A stretch of 64,000 bases of DNA, taken from assembly GCF_013004375.1 (NCBI RefSeq), contig NZ_JABERI010000007.1, positions 62,001 to 126,000 on the forward strand. Reading direction: 5' to 3'. Below, one piece after another: positions 56,373 through 64,000 of this stretch. The position numbers and the translations under genes were made by a program. Positions within the stretch are counted from its first letter, which is position 1; every line of letters begins with the position of its first letter. The notes below the pieces were generated by a model. The model was not told the origin of the DNA, did not search any database, and saw only the letters and a list, made by a program, of their open reading frames with translations. The stretch comes from Acinetobacter terrae. GTDB lineage: Bacteria; Pseudomonadota; Gammaproteobacteria; Pseudomonadales; Moraxellaceae.

Positions 56373-56762
56373 ATGAAATCATCCATGTTCAAATCTCTTT
56401 CTTTAGGTCTTTTAACCACTGCTGTAATGTCACTTTCAGTGACTCACGCAGCGAAACAACAAGACGAAAATATTGAAGTCACACCGATTCAAAAAGTGAC
56501 CCAACAAGAACTTGCAGCTATTTATGTGCTGTCAGAAGTCTGCCCAAGTCTGGTGAAAGATGATGCGCAGTTTTCGAGAGGATATTCTAAACTTGCACAA
56601 GAATATTTACCTCAGGAAAAAGATGCTGTTTCCGCTTTATCCAAGCTGAGTAAAGAGAAAAAATTTAAATCCATTTTAGCTGAAGCTCGTACTGATGCGA
56701 AAAAAGCCGGTAACTCGAAAAACAAAGAAATTTGCCAAGAACTGACGACTTATAATAATTAA
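56373..56762 (+). CDS. Small secreted protein with conserved Cys, copy 2
   Basis: A 129-residue exported protein paralogous to the gene 243 bases upstream. A signal peptide of about 27 residues ends at THAAKQ. IYVLSEVCPSLVKDDAQFSRGYSKLAQEYL and EICQELTTY align with the first copy, keeping both cysteines. Tandem duplication is the simple reading. Two stacked hairpins lie after the stop (56793-56840), but neither has a T tail. Function unknown. Confidence 0.6.
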   Translation: MKSSMFKSLSLGLLTTAVMSLSVTHAAKQQDENIEVTPIQKVTQQELAAIYVLSEVCPSLVKDDAQFSRGYSKLAQEYLPQEKDAVSALSKLSKEKKFKSILAEARTDAKKAGNSKNKEICQELTTYNN

Positions 56763-56792
56763 CACAAATTGGTTACAATACTTTTGAAATAA

Positions 56793-56840
56793 GCCGATTT
56801 CCCCATAGAAGTCGGCCTAGCTTTATCCTAGAATGCTAGG
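56793..56840. other. Two overlapping hairpins upstream of the D,D-carboxypeptidase gene
   Basis: GCCGATTTC/GAAGTCGGC (56793-56816) is followed at once by CCTAGC/GCTAGG (56816-56840), sharing one base. No T tract follows. It may be a weak terminator for the preceding gene or a leader structure of the downstream dacC-like gene, whose ATG lies about 40 bases on. Confidence 0.4.
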
Positions 56841-56877
56841 CTCTTTGTGCCTTATTCACGTATTGGAACCACCTAGA

Positions 56878-58026
56878 ATGACCAGAAAAAGCGCCCTTGC
56901 TGCCTTATTACTTTTACCTAGTTTCACATACGCAGCAACTGTCTTATCTGCACCACCAGAACTCAATAATAAATCTTATGTTTTGATGGACTATGAGACG
57001 GGGCAAATCCTCGCAGCAAAAAATGAAAATGAAAAATTAGCCCCTGCTTCAATGACCAAGATGATGACCAGTTACATCATCGAACAGAAGTTGTTGAGCG
57101 GTGATCTCACGGAAGATGAAAAAGTTCGTATGAACGAATCGGCATGGTGTCGTGGCAGTAGCACGGAATCATGTATGTATGTACCGCTTAACGGTACTGC
57201 AACAGCATTGGAAATGCTGCGCGGGATTATCATCCAGTCAGGTAATGATGCTTCTAAAGCCATGGCAGAACATATTGCCGGGAATGAAGGCACTTTTGCT
57301 CACATGATGAATGAAGAAGCAAAACGTATCGGCATGACCAATACCAGCTTTATCAATTCAACAGGTATGCCAGCTGAAGGTCACTACTCGACTGCAAAAG
57401 ATATGGCGACGCTTGCGCAACATATCATTCATGACAGTTCAAAGTATTACCCGATCTACTCTGAAAAAGAATTTGCTTTTAACGGCATTAAACAAGGTAA
57501 CCGTAACGCCTTGCTTTATACCGACCCAAGTGTAGATGGCTTAAAAACCGGTCATACTGACGAAGCCGGTTACTGTTTAACCACTTCTGCCAAACGTGGT
57601 CCACTGCGTTTAATTTCAGTGATTTTTGGTGCGCCAAGCATGAACGAGCGCGCATCTCAAACACGTGAAATCTTGGCTTGGGGTTATGCAAACTTTGAAA
57701 CCGTTAAAGTACAACCTGCGAATCAAGTTTTAGCGAAAGCGAAAGTTTGGTACGGTAAAGACAATGACGTACAAATTGGCTTAGCTGAAAACTTCAATGT
57801 GACCATGCAGAAAGGTCAGGCAAATGCGATCAAAACCCAATTGGTTGTTCAACCAAAACTCACTGCGCCGCTTAAAAAAGGTCAAGTGATTGGTAAATTG
57901 GTAGCCAGCATTGATGGTAAAGTCATTTCAGAAAAACCACTTGTTGCCCTTCAAGATGTTGAAGAAGCAGGTTTCTTTGCAAAAATGATGGATCACATTA
58001 AACAATTCTTTAGCAACTTGTTCTAA
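56878..58026 (+). CDS. dacC: D-alanyl-D-alanine carboxypeptidase (PBP5/6 type)
   Basis: A low-molecular-mass penicillin-binding protein that trims the terminal D-Ala from peptidoglycan stems. 382 residues from ATG 56878, which begins a signal peptide ending near TYA-ATV. Active-site motifs are SMTK (S58, K61), SGN (about 120) and KTG (in LKTGHTDEAGYC). The C-terminal PBP5 beta-domain and a final amphipathic helix (KMMDHIKQFFSNLF) for membrane association are present. The symbol dacC follows Acinetobacter usage and could be dacA. The frame is open upstream to 56833. Confidence 0.9.
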   Translation: MTRKSALAALLLLPSFTYAATVLSAPPELNNKSYVLMDYETGQILAAKNENEKLAPASMTKMMTSYIIEQKLLSGDLTEDEKVRMNESAWCRGSSTESCMYVPLNGTATALEMLRGIIIQSGNDASKAMAEHIAGNEGTFAHMMNEEAKRIGMTNTSFINSTGMPAEGHYSTAKDMATLAQHIIHDSSKYYPIYSEKEFAFNGIKQGNRNALLYTDPSVDGLKTGHTDEAGYCLTTSAKRGPLRLISVIFGAPSMNERASQTREILAWGYANFETVKVQPANQVLAKAKVWYGKDNDVQIGLAENFNVTMQKGQANAIKTQLVVQPKLTAPLKKGQVIGKLVASIDGKVISEKPLVALQDVEEAGFFAKMMDHIKQFFSNLF

Positions 58027-58064
58027 TTAAACTTTAAGTTTTAATTAAGCCTTAAACTAAAGAT

Positions 58065-58097
58065 AAAGCACTCGTACTTCGGCATGGGTGCTTTTTT
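58065..58097 (+). terminator. Terminator after the D,D-carboxypeptidase gene
   Basis: AAAGCACTC pairs with GGGTGCTTT around a 12-base loop containing TTCGG, followed by a T tract. Confidence 0.85.
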
Positions 58098-58135
58098 ATT
58101 TTATAATGACTACATACCATTGCCACTGAATACGC

Positions 58136-58681
58136 ATGATGAAAAAGAATATTCGCCCTTATTTGGATCACCATCCTAAAATTGATGCCAGTTGCTACAT
58201 TGATGAAATGTCCGTGGTGATTGGTGACGTGACTTTGGCTGAAAATGTTTCGGTGTGGCCTTTTGCAGTGATTCGTGGTGATGTGAATCATATTCATATT
58301 GGTAAAAACTCTAATGTGCAAGATCATGCCATGTTGCATGTGAGTCATAAAAAAGCCGACAAGCCTGAAGGTTCACCACTGATTATTGGCGAAGATGTCA
58401 CCATTGGTCATCACGTAAAACTACATGGCTGTACCATTGGCAATCGCGTATTAGTTGGCATCAGCAGCATTGTTTTAGACGATGTCATCATTGAAGATGA
58501 CGTGATGATTGGTGCAGGCTCTTTAGTTCCACCACGTAAACGTCTTGAAAGTGGTTATTTATATGTGGGCAGTCCAGTACAAAAAGTGCGTCCTTTAACC
58601 GATAAAGAAAAAGAATTTTTGCCTTATTCAGCACGACATTATGTGAAGGTGGCGAATAATTATTTAGATGAAACGCATTAA
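58136..58681 (+). CDS. Gamma carbonic anhydrase-like hexapeptide-repeat protein (YrdA/PaaY family)
   Basis: A 181-residue left-handed beta-helix protein. Hexapeptide repeats run from IGDVTLAENVSVWPFAVIRGDV (split near 30-50) through IGEDVTIGHHVKLHG and IGNRVLVGISSIV. The zinc histidines are likely in QDHAMLHV and IGHHVKLHG. Family members include gamma carbonic anhydrases and the YrdA/PaaY proteins, whose activity is often uncertain. Start ATG 58136 or 58139. Confidence 0.85.
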   Translation: MMKKNIRPYLDHHPKIDASCYIDEMSVVIGDVTLAENVSVWPFAVIRGDVNHIHIGKNSNVQDHAMLHVSHKKADKPEGSPLIIGEDVTIGHHVKLHGCTIGNRVLVGISSIVLDDVIIEDDVMIGAGSLVPPRKRLESGYLYVGSPVQKVRPLTDKEKEFLPYSARHYVKVANNYLDETH

Positions 58682-58865
58682 TTATTAAGCTATATAAGCC
58701 GATAGAATTAATAAGCATTAAAAATAAGGTATCTCTAAATGAATATTTATTCGTCTTAAATGCAAAAAAATTAAAGATATGATAAACAGCAGGTTACATT
58801 GCATACCATTTAATATTTAAACAGGTGCAAAATAACTATTACAGTTGATTAATTTTAGGAAATAT

Positions 58866-59141
58866 ATGAAGCATTTTCTCTGTGTCGGGTTACTATTAAT
58901 TACTGGCTGTGCAAGTACAGGAGTCATCCCTATTGGTACAGATTCTTATTTTATTGGCAAAAAAGATGGCACACCTGGGCTAGGAGTATCTTTAGAAAAC
59001 AAAGCTTCTGTATATAGAGAAGCTAATGACTTTTGTAAAAAAAACAATCAAACGATGATAATTCTGGACGAAAAAACTATACCCGCTATTCCTGCAAGAC
59101 TAGGTTCTACTGAATTAAAGTTTAGATGCCAAAAAAACTAG
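58866..59141 (+). CDS. Small lipoprotein of unknown function
   Basis: 91 residues from ATG 58866 with AGGAAAT just upstream; the frame is open to 58845. MKHFLCVGLLLITGC ends in a lipobox (Cys 15). The mature part has a Gly-rich GTDSYFIGKKDG segment and two cysteines (DFCKKN, FRCQKN). No family recognised. It is AT-rich like the decayed gene that follows. Confidence 0.6.
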   Translation: MKHFLCVGLLLITGCASTGVIPIGTDSYFIGKKDGTPGLGVSLENKASVYREANDFCKKNNQTMIILDEKTIPAIPARLGSTELKFRCQKN

Positions 59142-59173
59142 GTTTAGTACCTAATAAAAGTTAAATTTAATGA

Positions 59174-59635
59174 AATATTAAAGATGAAATTAATTTTACG
59201 ATAGATATTGGTATTTTTTCACCTGAATATTGGCTATCTGACTACAACTTTTCAAATACTAATATCTCTACTTTTTCAACTGAATCTGAATACTTGTCGT
59301 TACCAAATTGCTGCATGACCGAATAACGCTGAGATTCGGTATAGCTTAAATGAAAATACACATTTTAATGACTTGAGTAATGAAAGGGTCGAAAATTTAG
59401 ATGGTAATATTTATCTTTTTTTGAAAAGACCAATTCTAAACAAAAACTTATTTATTTTCTTGATAATAACAAAATAATTTTAGGCATTCCTTTTGCTAAA
59501 TTAATTACTTATGCAGAATATGGATAACTGGACAAAGCTCGAAATGAATATCTGGCTTTAATTCAAAATAAATCACGCAATTTATTCTTGTTTAAGAAAG
59601 TACAAAAACTAGCAGCTAAATTTAAAATCAATTAA
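59174..59635 (+). pseudogene. Decayed gene fragment, possibly DUF4304-like
   Basis: Three coding-like pieces follow one another in different frames. Piece one (59174-59326) reads INFTIDIGIFSPEYWLSDY and ends CCMTE-stop. Piece two (59319 to about 59412) reads AEIRYSLNENTHFNDL. A shift in the T tract near 59413 restores the first frame, which reads LIYFLDNNKIILGIPFAKLI, a stop at 59525, then LDKARNEYLALIQNKSRN to a final stop at 59633. No 5' end is seen. The FTIDIGIFSPE block resembles DUF4304 proteins, at low confidence. The pieces are too coherent for random intergenic DNA. Confidence 0.55.
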
Positions 59636-59719
59636 CCAACTGAAGTTTCAATTCAGATCAGCATAGCCACCGCGCCCTAAATTTTGTAGAATAGCCCTTT
59701 TATTCCTTGGTGCTTTTCA

Positions 59720-60205
59720 ATGACCGCTTGGACTGCTCACGTTACTGTTGCGACTGTTGTTGAAAAAGACGGAAAATTTCTGTTTGTTGAAGAACATACG
59801 GAAGGTGTCACACACACCGTATTCAACCAGCCTGCAGGTCATGTCGAATGTGGCGAAACCCTCATTCAAGCGGCAGTTCGTGAAACCATGGAAGAAACTG
59901 GGCATGATGTCGAAATCGAATCATTGCTTGGCATGTATACCTATACTCCTCCAATGTTCCCTGACCGTACTTACTATCGTTTTTGCTTCTTGGCACGTGA
60001 TGTTCAATATCATCCAGATGCCAAGCTCGATACAGATATAGTGGGCACAGTTTGGATGACCTTGGATGAGTTAAAAGAATCTGCACGAGCACGTAGTCCC
60101 TTAGTGATTAAAGCCGTGGAAGATGCTTTATCTGGTCAAAAATATCCTTTATCGCTCGTTTATGAGCACAAAAATTCTCCCTTAATTTCAACTTTGGATG
60201 CTTAA
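59720..60205 (+). CDS. nudJ: NUDIX phosphohydrolase NudJ-like
   Basis: A 161-residue NUDIX enzyme. The Nudix box is complete in [22 protein letters not shown], split here by position: G41 onward with RETMEETG (about 55-62). E. coli NudJ (YmfB) acts on HMP-PP and nucleoside triphosphates. Here as in E. coli it stands directly before mnmA, and the ATG of mnmA lies within its last codons (8-base overlap). The order nudJ-mnmA-hflD-purB is the same in E. coli. Confidence 0.88.
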   Translation: MTAWTAHVTVATVVEKDGKFLFVEEHTEGVTHTVFNQPAGHVECGETLIQAAVRETMEETGHDVEIESLLGMYTYTPPMFPDRTYYRFCFLARDVQYHPDAKLDTDIVGTVWMTLDELKESARARSPLVIKAVEDALSGQKYPLSLVYEHKNSPLISTLDA

Positions 60206-61343
60206 TCCTATGCAACAACGTGTCATCGTCGGTATGTCTGGTGGTGTAGATTCTTCTGTTTCTGCAGCACTTCTTCTTCAACAAGGATATCAAGTTGAAG
60301 GACTTTTCATGAAAAACTGGGAAGAAGATGACGGCACGGAATATTGCACGGCGATGGAAGACCTTGCCGATGCGCAAGCCGTTTGCGACAAAATTGGCAT
60401 CAAACTGCATACAGCCAACTTTGCCATGGAATATTGGGATCGTGTATTCGAGCATTTTTTAGCAGAATACGCTGCAGGTCGTACCCCAAACCCAGATATC
60501 TTATGTAATAAAGAAATCAAATTCCGTGCCTTTCTGGATCATGCGATTAACCTGGGTGCAGACTTTATTGCAACAGGTCATTACTGCCGTCGCGGTGAAA
60601 CCATGACCAACTCGCGTGGTGAAGAATACGCACCTTTATTACGCGGCTTTGACCAAAATAAAGATCAAACTTATTTCTTACATGCCGTACATGGTCGTGA
60701 AATTAACAAGACTTTGTTCCCTGTGGGTGAAATTGAAAAACCAGAAGTTCGTCGTATTGCTGAAGAACTGGGGCTTGCAACAGCGAAGAAAAAAGATTCA
60801 ACCGGTATTTGTTTTATTGGCGAACGCCGTTTTAATGACTTCTTAAAACAGTACTTACCTGCCCAAGCGGGAAAAATTTACCTAGATACAGGTAAAGAGG
60901 TTGGTGAACATCACGGCTTAATGTACTATACGCTCGGTCAACGTGGTGGCATCGGCTTGGGTGGTCTTAAAGGCGAATCTGAAGGTGCATGGTTTGTTCT
61001 TTATAAAGATATTGAAAATAATCGCCTCGTCATTGGTCAGGGTCATGAACATCCACTGATGCAAAGTACTATACTTTGGAGTGAAGCGATTGACTGGGTA
61101 GCGGGTGAGCAAGAGATTCTAGAGACTGGTTTCCGCTGTACTGCGAAAACGCGTTATCGCCAACCCGATCAAGGCTGTGTGATTTATAAAGATACCGATA
61201 TGCCAAATGGCGTACGTGTTGAATTTGACGAACCGCAACGTGCGGTGACTCCAGGACAAAGTGTAGTGTTCTACGCAGATGAAGTTTGTTTAGGTGGCGG
61301 TGTGATTCATCATACCAATGCGCCAAAACCTGATTTTATTTAA
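60198..61343 (+). CDS. mnmA: tRNA-specific 2-thiouridylase MnmA
   Basis: MnmA thiolates U34 of tRNA-Lys, -Glu and -Gln using sulfur from the Tus relay. The PP-loop [16 protein letters not shown] (about 11-26), catalytic Cys in [12 protein letters not shown] (about 98-109) and second Cys in [13 protein letters not shown] (about 194-206) are present. The 381-residue length is normal. ATG 60198 overlaps nudJ; ATG 60210 is an alternative. Interesting in context because the window also holds DusB, EpmB/EF-P and RluA, all translation-quality enzymes. Confidence 0.95.
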   Translation: MLNPMQQRVIVGMSGGVDSSVSAALLLQQGYQVEGLFMKNWEEDDGTEYCTAMEDLADAQAVCDKIGIKLHTANFAMEYWDRVFEHFLAEYAAGRTPNPDILCNKEIKFRAFLDHAINLGADFIATGHYCRRGETMTNSRGEEYAPLLRGFDQNKDQTYFLHAVHGREINKTLFPVGEIEKPEVRRIAEELGLATAKKKDSTGICFIGERRFNDFLKQYLPAQAGKIYLDTGKEVGEHHGLMYYTLGQRGGIGLGGLKGESEGAWFVLYKDIENNRLVIGQGHEHPLMQSTILWSEAIDWVAGEQEILETGFRCTAKTRYRQPDQGCVIYKDTDMPNGVRVEFDEPQRAVTPGQSVVFYADEVCLGGGVIHHTNAPKPDFI

Positions 61344-61358
61344 AAGGAAGCGATAGGC

Positions 61359-62090
61359 ATGGCTGAGTTACCCTTTCAACAGCCTCAAACTTTGAATATA
61401 CGCCAAAACCGAGCTTTGGCGTTGGCAGCTGTGTTTCAATCGACACAGCTGACCCATATGACCGCCATGTCAGGACAGCAGAGTATTGGTGAAAGCGGTA
61501 GTTTCTATTTAGAACAACTCATCAAAGCCAGCCTGAATATTCGTCCAACCGCCAATGAATCCTGCCAAACCTTAGATTTTTTTAATCAACTTGCCGATAT
61601 TTCTCTCGGTTTAAAAACGTTAGAAAGTAGTATTAACCAACCGTTTAACACCTCTCCCAAATCTCGTTTACCCAAACTCTCTAGCGCCAAGTTGCCGATG
61701 AGCTATGCCATGGCCTTGTTACAGTTAGAGAAAAAAGTTTATAGCAATCCAAAATTCGTTGAAATTATCCAACAGTCTCAACAGAAAATTCTGAAACAAC
61801 TGTCGTTCTTCGATAATAATTATCTGCATCCCAGCATTATTGCCAACCTTGCCCAAGCCTATATTGAAACCGCGGGACAAATTAATCCGCGCATTATGGT
61901 CAAAGGTAATGCCCAAGCGTTTAAAGATACTTCTCATACCAATCGTATTCGCGCTTCCCTGTTTACTGGCCTGCAATTGGCGCACTTATGGCGTCAGATG
62001 GGCGGCAGTTCATGGGGTATGATTTTCAGTAAGCGCAAGCTGCTCCAAGATATTCAAGATCTTGCCCGTTTACAGTATCAGGTAGTTTAA
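61359..62090 (+). CDS. hflD: HflD-like lysogenization regulator (YcfC/DUF489)
   Basis: A 243-residue helical protein located between mnmA and purB, as in E. coli. The opening [17 protein letters not shown] and the C-terminal [20 protein letters not shown] are the recognisable DUF489 blocks. E. coli HflD is peripheral to the inner membrane and binds lambda CII; its usual cellular role is unclear. AAAGGAAG lies before the ATG. Confidence 0.88.
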   Translation: MAELPFQQPQTLNIRQNRALALAAVFQSTQLTHMTAMSGQQSIGESGSFYLEQLIKASLNIRPTANESCQTLDFFNQLADISLGLKTLESSINQPFNTSPKSRLPKLSSAKLPMSYAMALLQLEKKVYSNPKFVEIIQQSQQKILKQLSFFDNNYLHPSIIANLAQAYIETAGQINPRIMVKGNAQAFKDTSHTNRIRASLFTGLQLAHLWRQMGGSSWGMIFSKRKLLQDIQDLARLQYQVV

Positions 62091-62135
62091 CTGATGCTGT
62101 GCGGGCTTTGTTTTACGTTTAATTCCAATGTTTAA

Positions 62136-63533
<1,398 letters not shown>

Positions 63534-63548
63534 TTAAATTTTAGTCAG

Positions 63549-63577
63549 AAAAAGCGAAGCTTCGGCTTCGCTTTTTT
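63549..63577 (+). terminator. Terminator after purB
   Basis: AAAAAGCGAAGC-TTCG-GCTTCGCTTTTTT: a perfect stem around a TTCG loop and a T tract. Confidence 0.92.
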
Positions 63578-63614
63578 ATTATAATTCCACTACTTTATAG
63601 TCGAAAACAATAAG

Positions 63615-64000
63615 ATGATTGAATACCAACTCACCTTAAAACACTGGCTTGGTTTAGGTTTTATAACCATTGCCATAGTGATCGCAAGTATTCGTCCTTT
63701 AGAATTTGAAGCATATATACTGCATCAGCTCGGCACAATATTTATGCTCGCTGCCTTGTTGTTTACCCAGAAGAAAATCGGCTTGAGTTTTTACAGTTTT
63801 TCGCTCTATCTTATTTTTTTACTGATTCATATTGTGGGAGCACATTACCTGTATTCCTATGTGCCCTATAACGAATGGCTAATTCAGCTGTTCAGTTTTG
63901 ACCTCAATCAATCGATGGGCTGGTCACGCAATATGTATGACCGTTTAGTACATCTTGCCTGTGGTGTACTACTCTACCCCGTGCTACTGCGACTGTTTCA
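63615..64000 (+). CDS. YjdF-like (DUF2238) membrane protein, 5' part only
   Basis: The reading frame from ATG 63615 stays open to the window end, giving 128 residues. Hydrophobic helices lie at about 9-25, 38-54, 62-79 and near the end. The segment IHIVGAHYLYSYVPY followed by GWSRNMYDRLVHLACG is the DUF2238/YjdF signature (HxxGxxYxY...R..YDR..H). Function of the family is unknown. The C-terminal part lies outside the window. Confidence 0.75.
   Translation, partial: MIEYQLTLKHWLGLGFITIAIVIASIRPLEFEAYILHQLGTIFMLAALLFTQKKIGLSFYSFSLYLIFLLIHIVGAHYLYSYVPYNEWLIQLFSFDLNQSMGWSRNMYDRLVHLACGVLLYPVLLRLF

Overview
The window reads as chromosomal DNA of an Acinetobacter species or a very close Moraxellaceae relative. 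This is inferred from the low G+C gene style together with recognisable blocks: thiE-hemL, a desT/desCB-like desaturase locus, minor type IV pilins, a fimW/fimX-like pair beside efp/epmB, nudJ-mnmA-hflD-purB, and small secreted paralogues with a conserved Cys. No search was run, so the genus is an inference. There is no CRISPR array, intact insertion sequence, integrase or rRNA gene. One tRNA, tRNA-Val(GAC), is present.

Layout. 0.3-9 kb: thiamine and tetrapyrrole synthesis (thiE, hemL), a GlcG/HbpS-like protein, an AT-rich DUF4238 gene, an orphan carrier-protein fusion, rluA, rapA, and a lone PAAR protein next to a structured non-coding element. 9-13 kb: alpha/beta hydrolase, then a TetR regulator divergent from a ferredoxin-reductase/acyl desaturase pair, which is the arrangement of Pseudomonas desT-desCB. 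13.7-17.2 kb: five tightly packed minor pilin genes, the last unusually large. 17-26 kb: HAD phosphatase, a DUF1615 lipoprotein with lytic-transglycosylase-like signatures, dusB, nitronate monooxygenase, lipoproteins, a YeeE/YedE transporter and a G+C-rich ahpF.

26-36 kb: an operon with two TelA-family proteins and a membrane protein; a 600-base non-coding gap; a secreted beta-propeller; tRNA-Val; and a MoxR-DUF58-transglutaminase operon. 36-44 kb: cstA-ybdD (pyruvate/peptide uptake), efp divergent from epmB (EF-P and its lysine-modification enzyme), and then PilZ and degenerate GGDEF/EAL proteins that probably form a c-di-GMP input to type IV pili. 44-58 kb: rpmE, a YfeH-like transporter, an ampG-like permease with a large Ig-like insert followed by gloA, a Lon-like protease with a polylysine tail, grxD, argD-like aminotransferase, LysR, surE-nlpD, two paralogous secreted proteins and a D,D-carboxypeptidase. 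58-64 kb: gamma carbonic anhydrase-like protein, a small lipoprotein, a decayed gene, the nudJ-mnmA-hflD-purB operon and the start of a YjdF-like membrane protein cut by the window end.

How the genes work together. Several blocks concern the cell envelope: membrane fluidity (desT/desCB), pilus tip assembly and its c-di-GMP control (13.7-17.2 and 40-44 kb), and peptidoglycan turnover or recycling (DUF1615 lipoprotein, ampG, nlpD, D,D-carboxypeptidase). Most of the rest is ordinary core metabolism and translation. The least explained items are the TelA-pair operon, the five-pilin cluster with its 490-residue PilX-like member, the Ig-insert AmpG, the isochorismatase-like/carrier-protein fusion and the PAAR-adjacent structured element.
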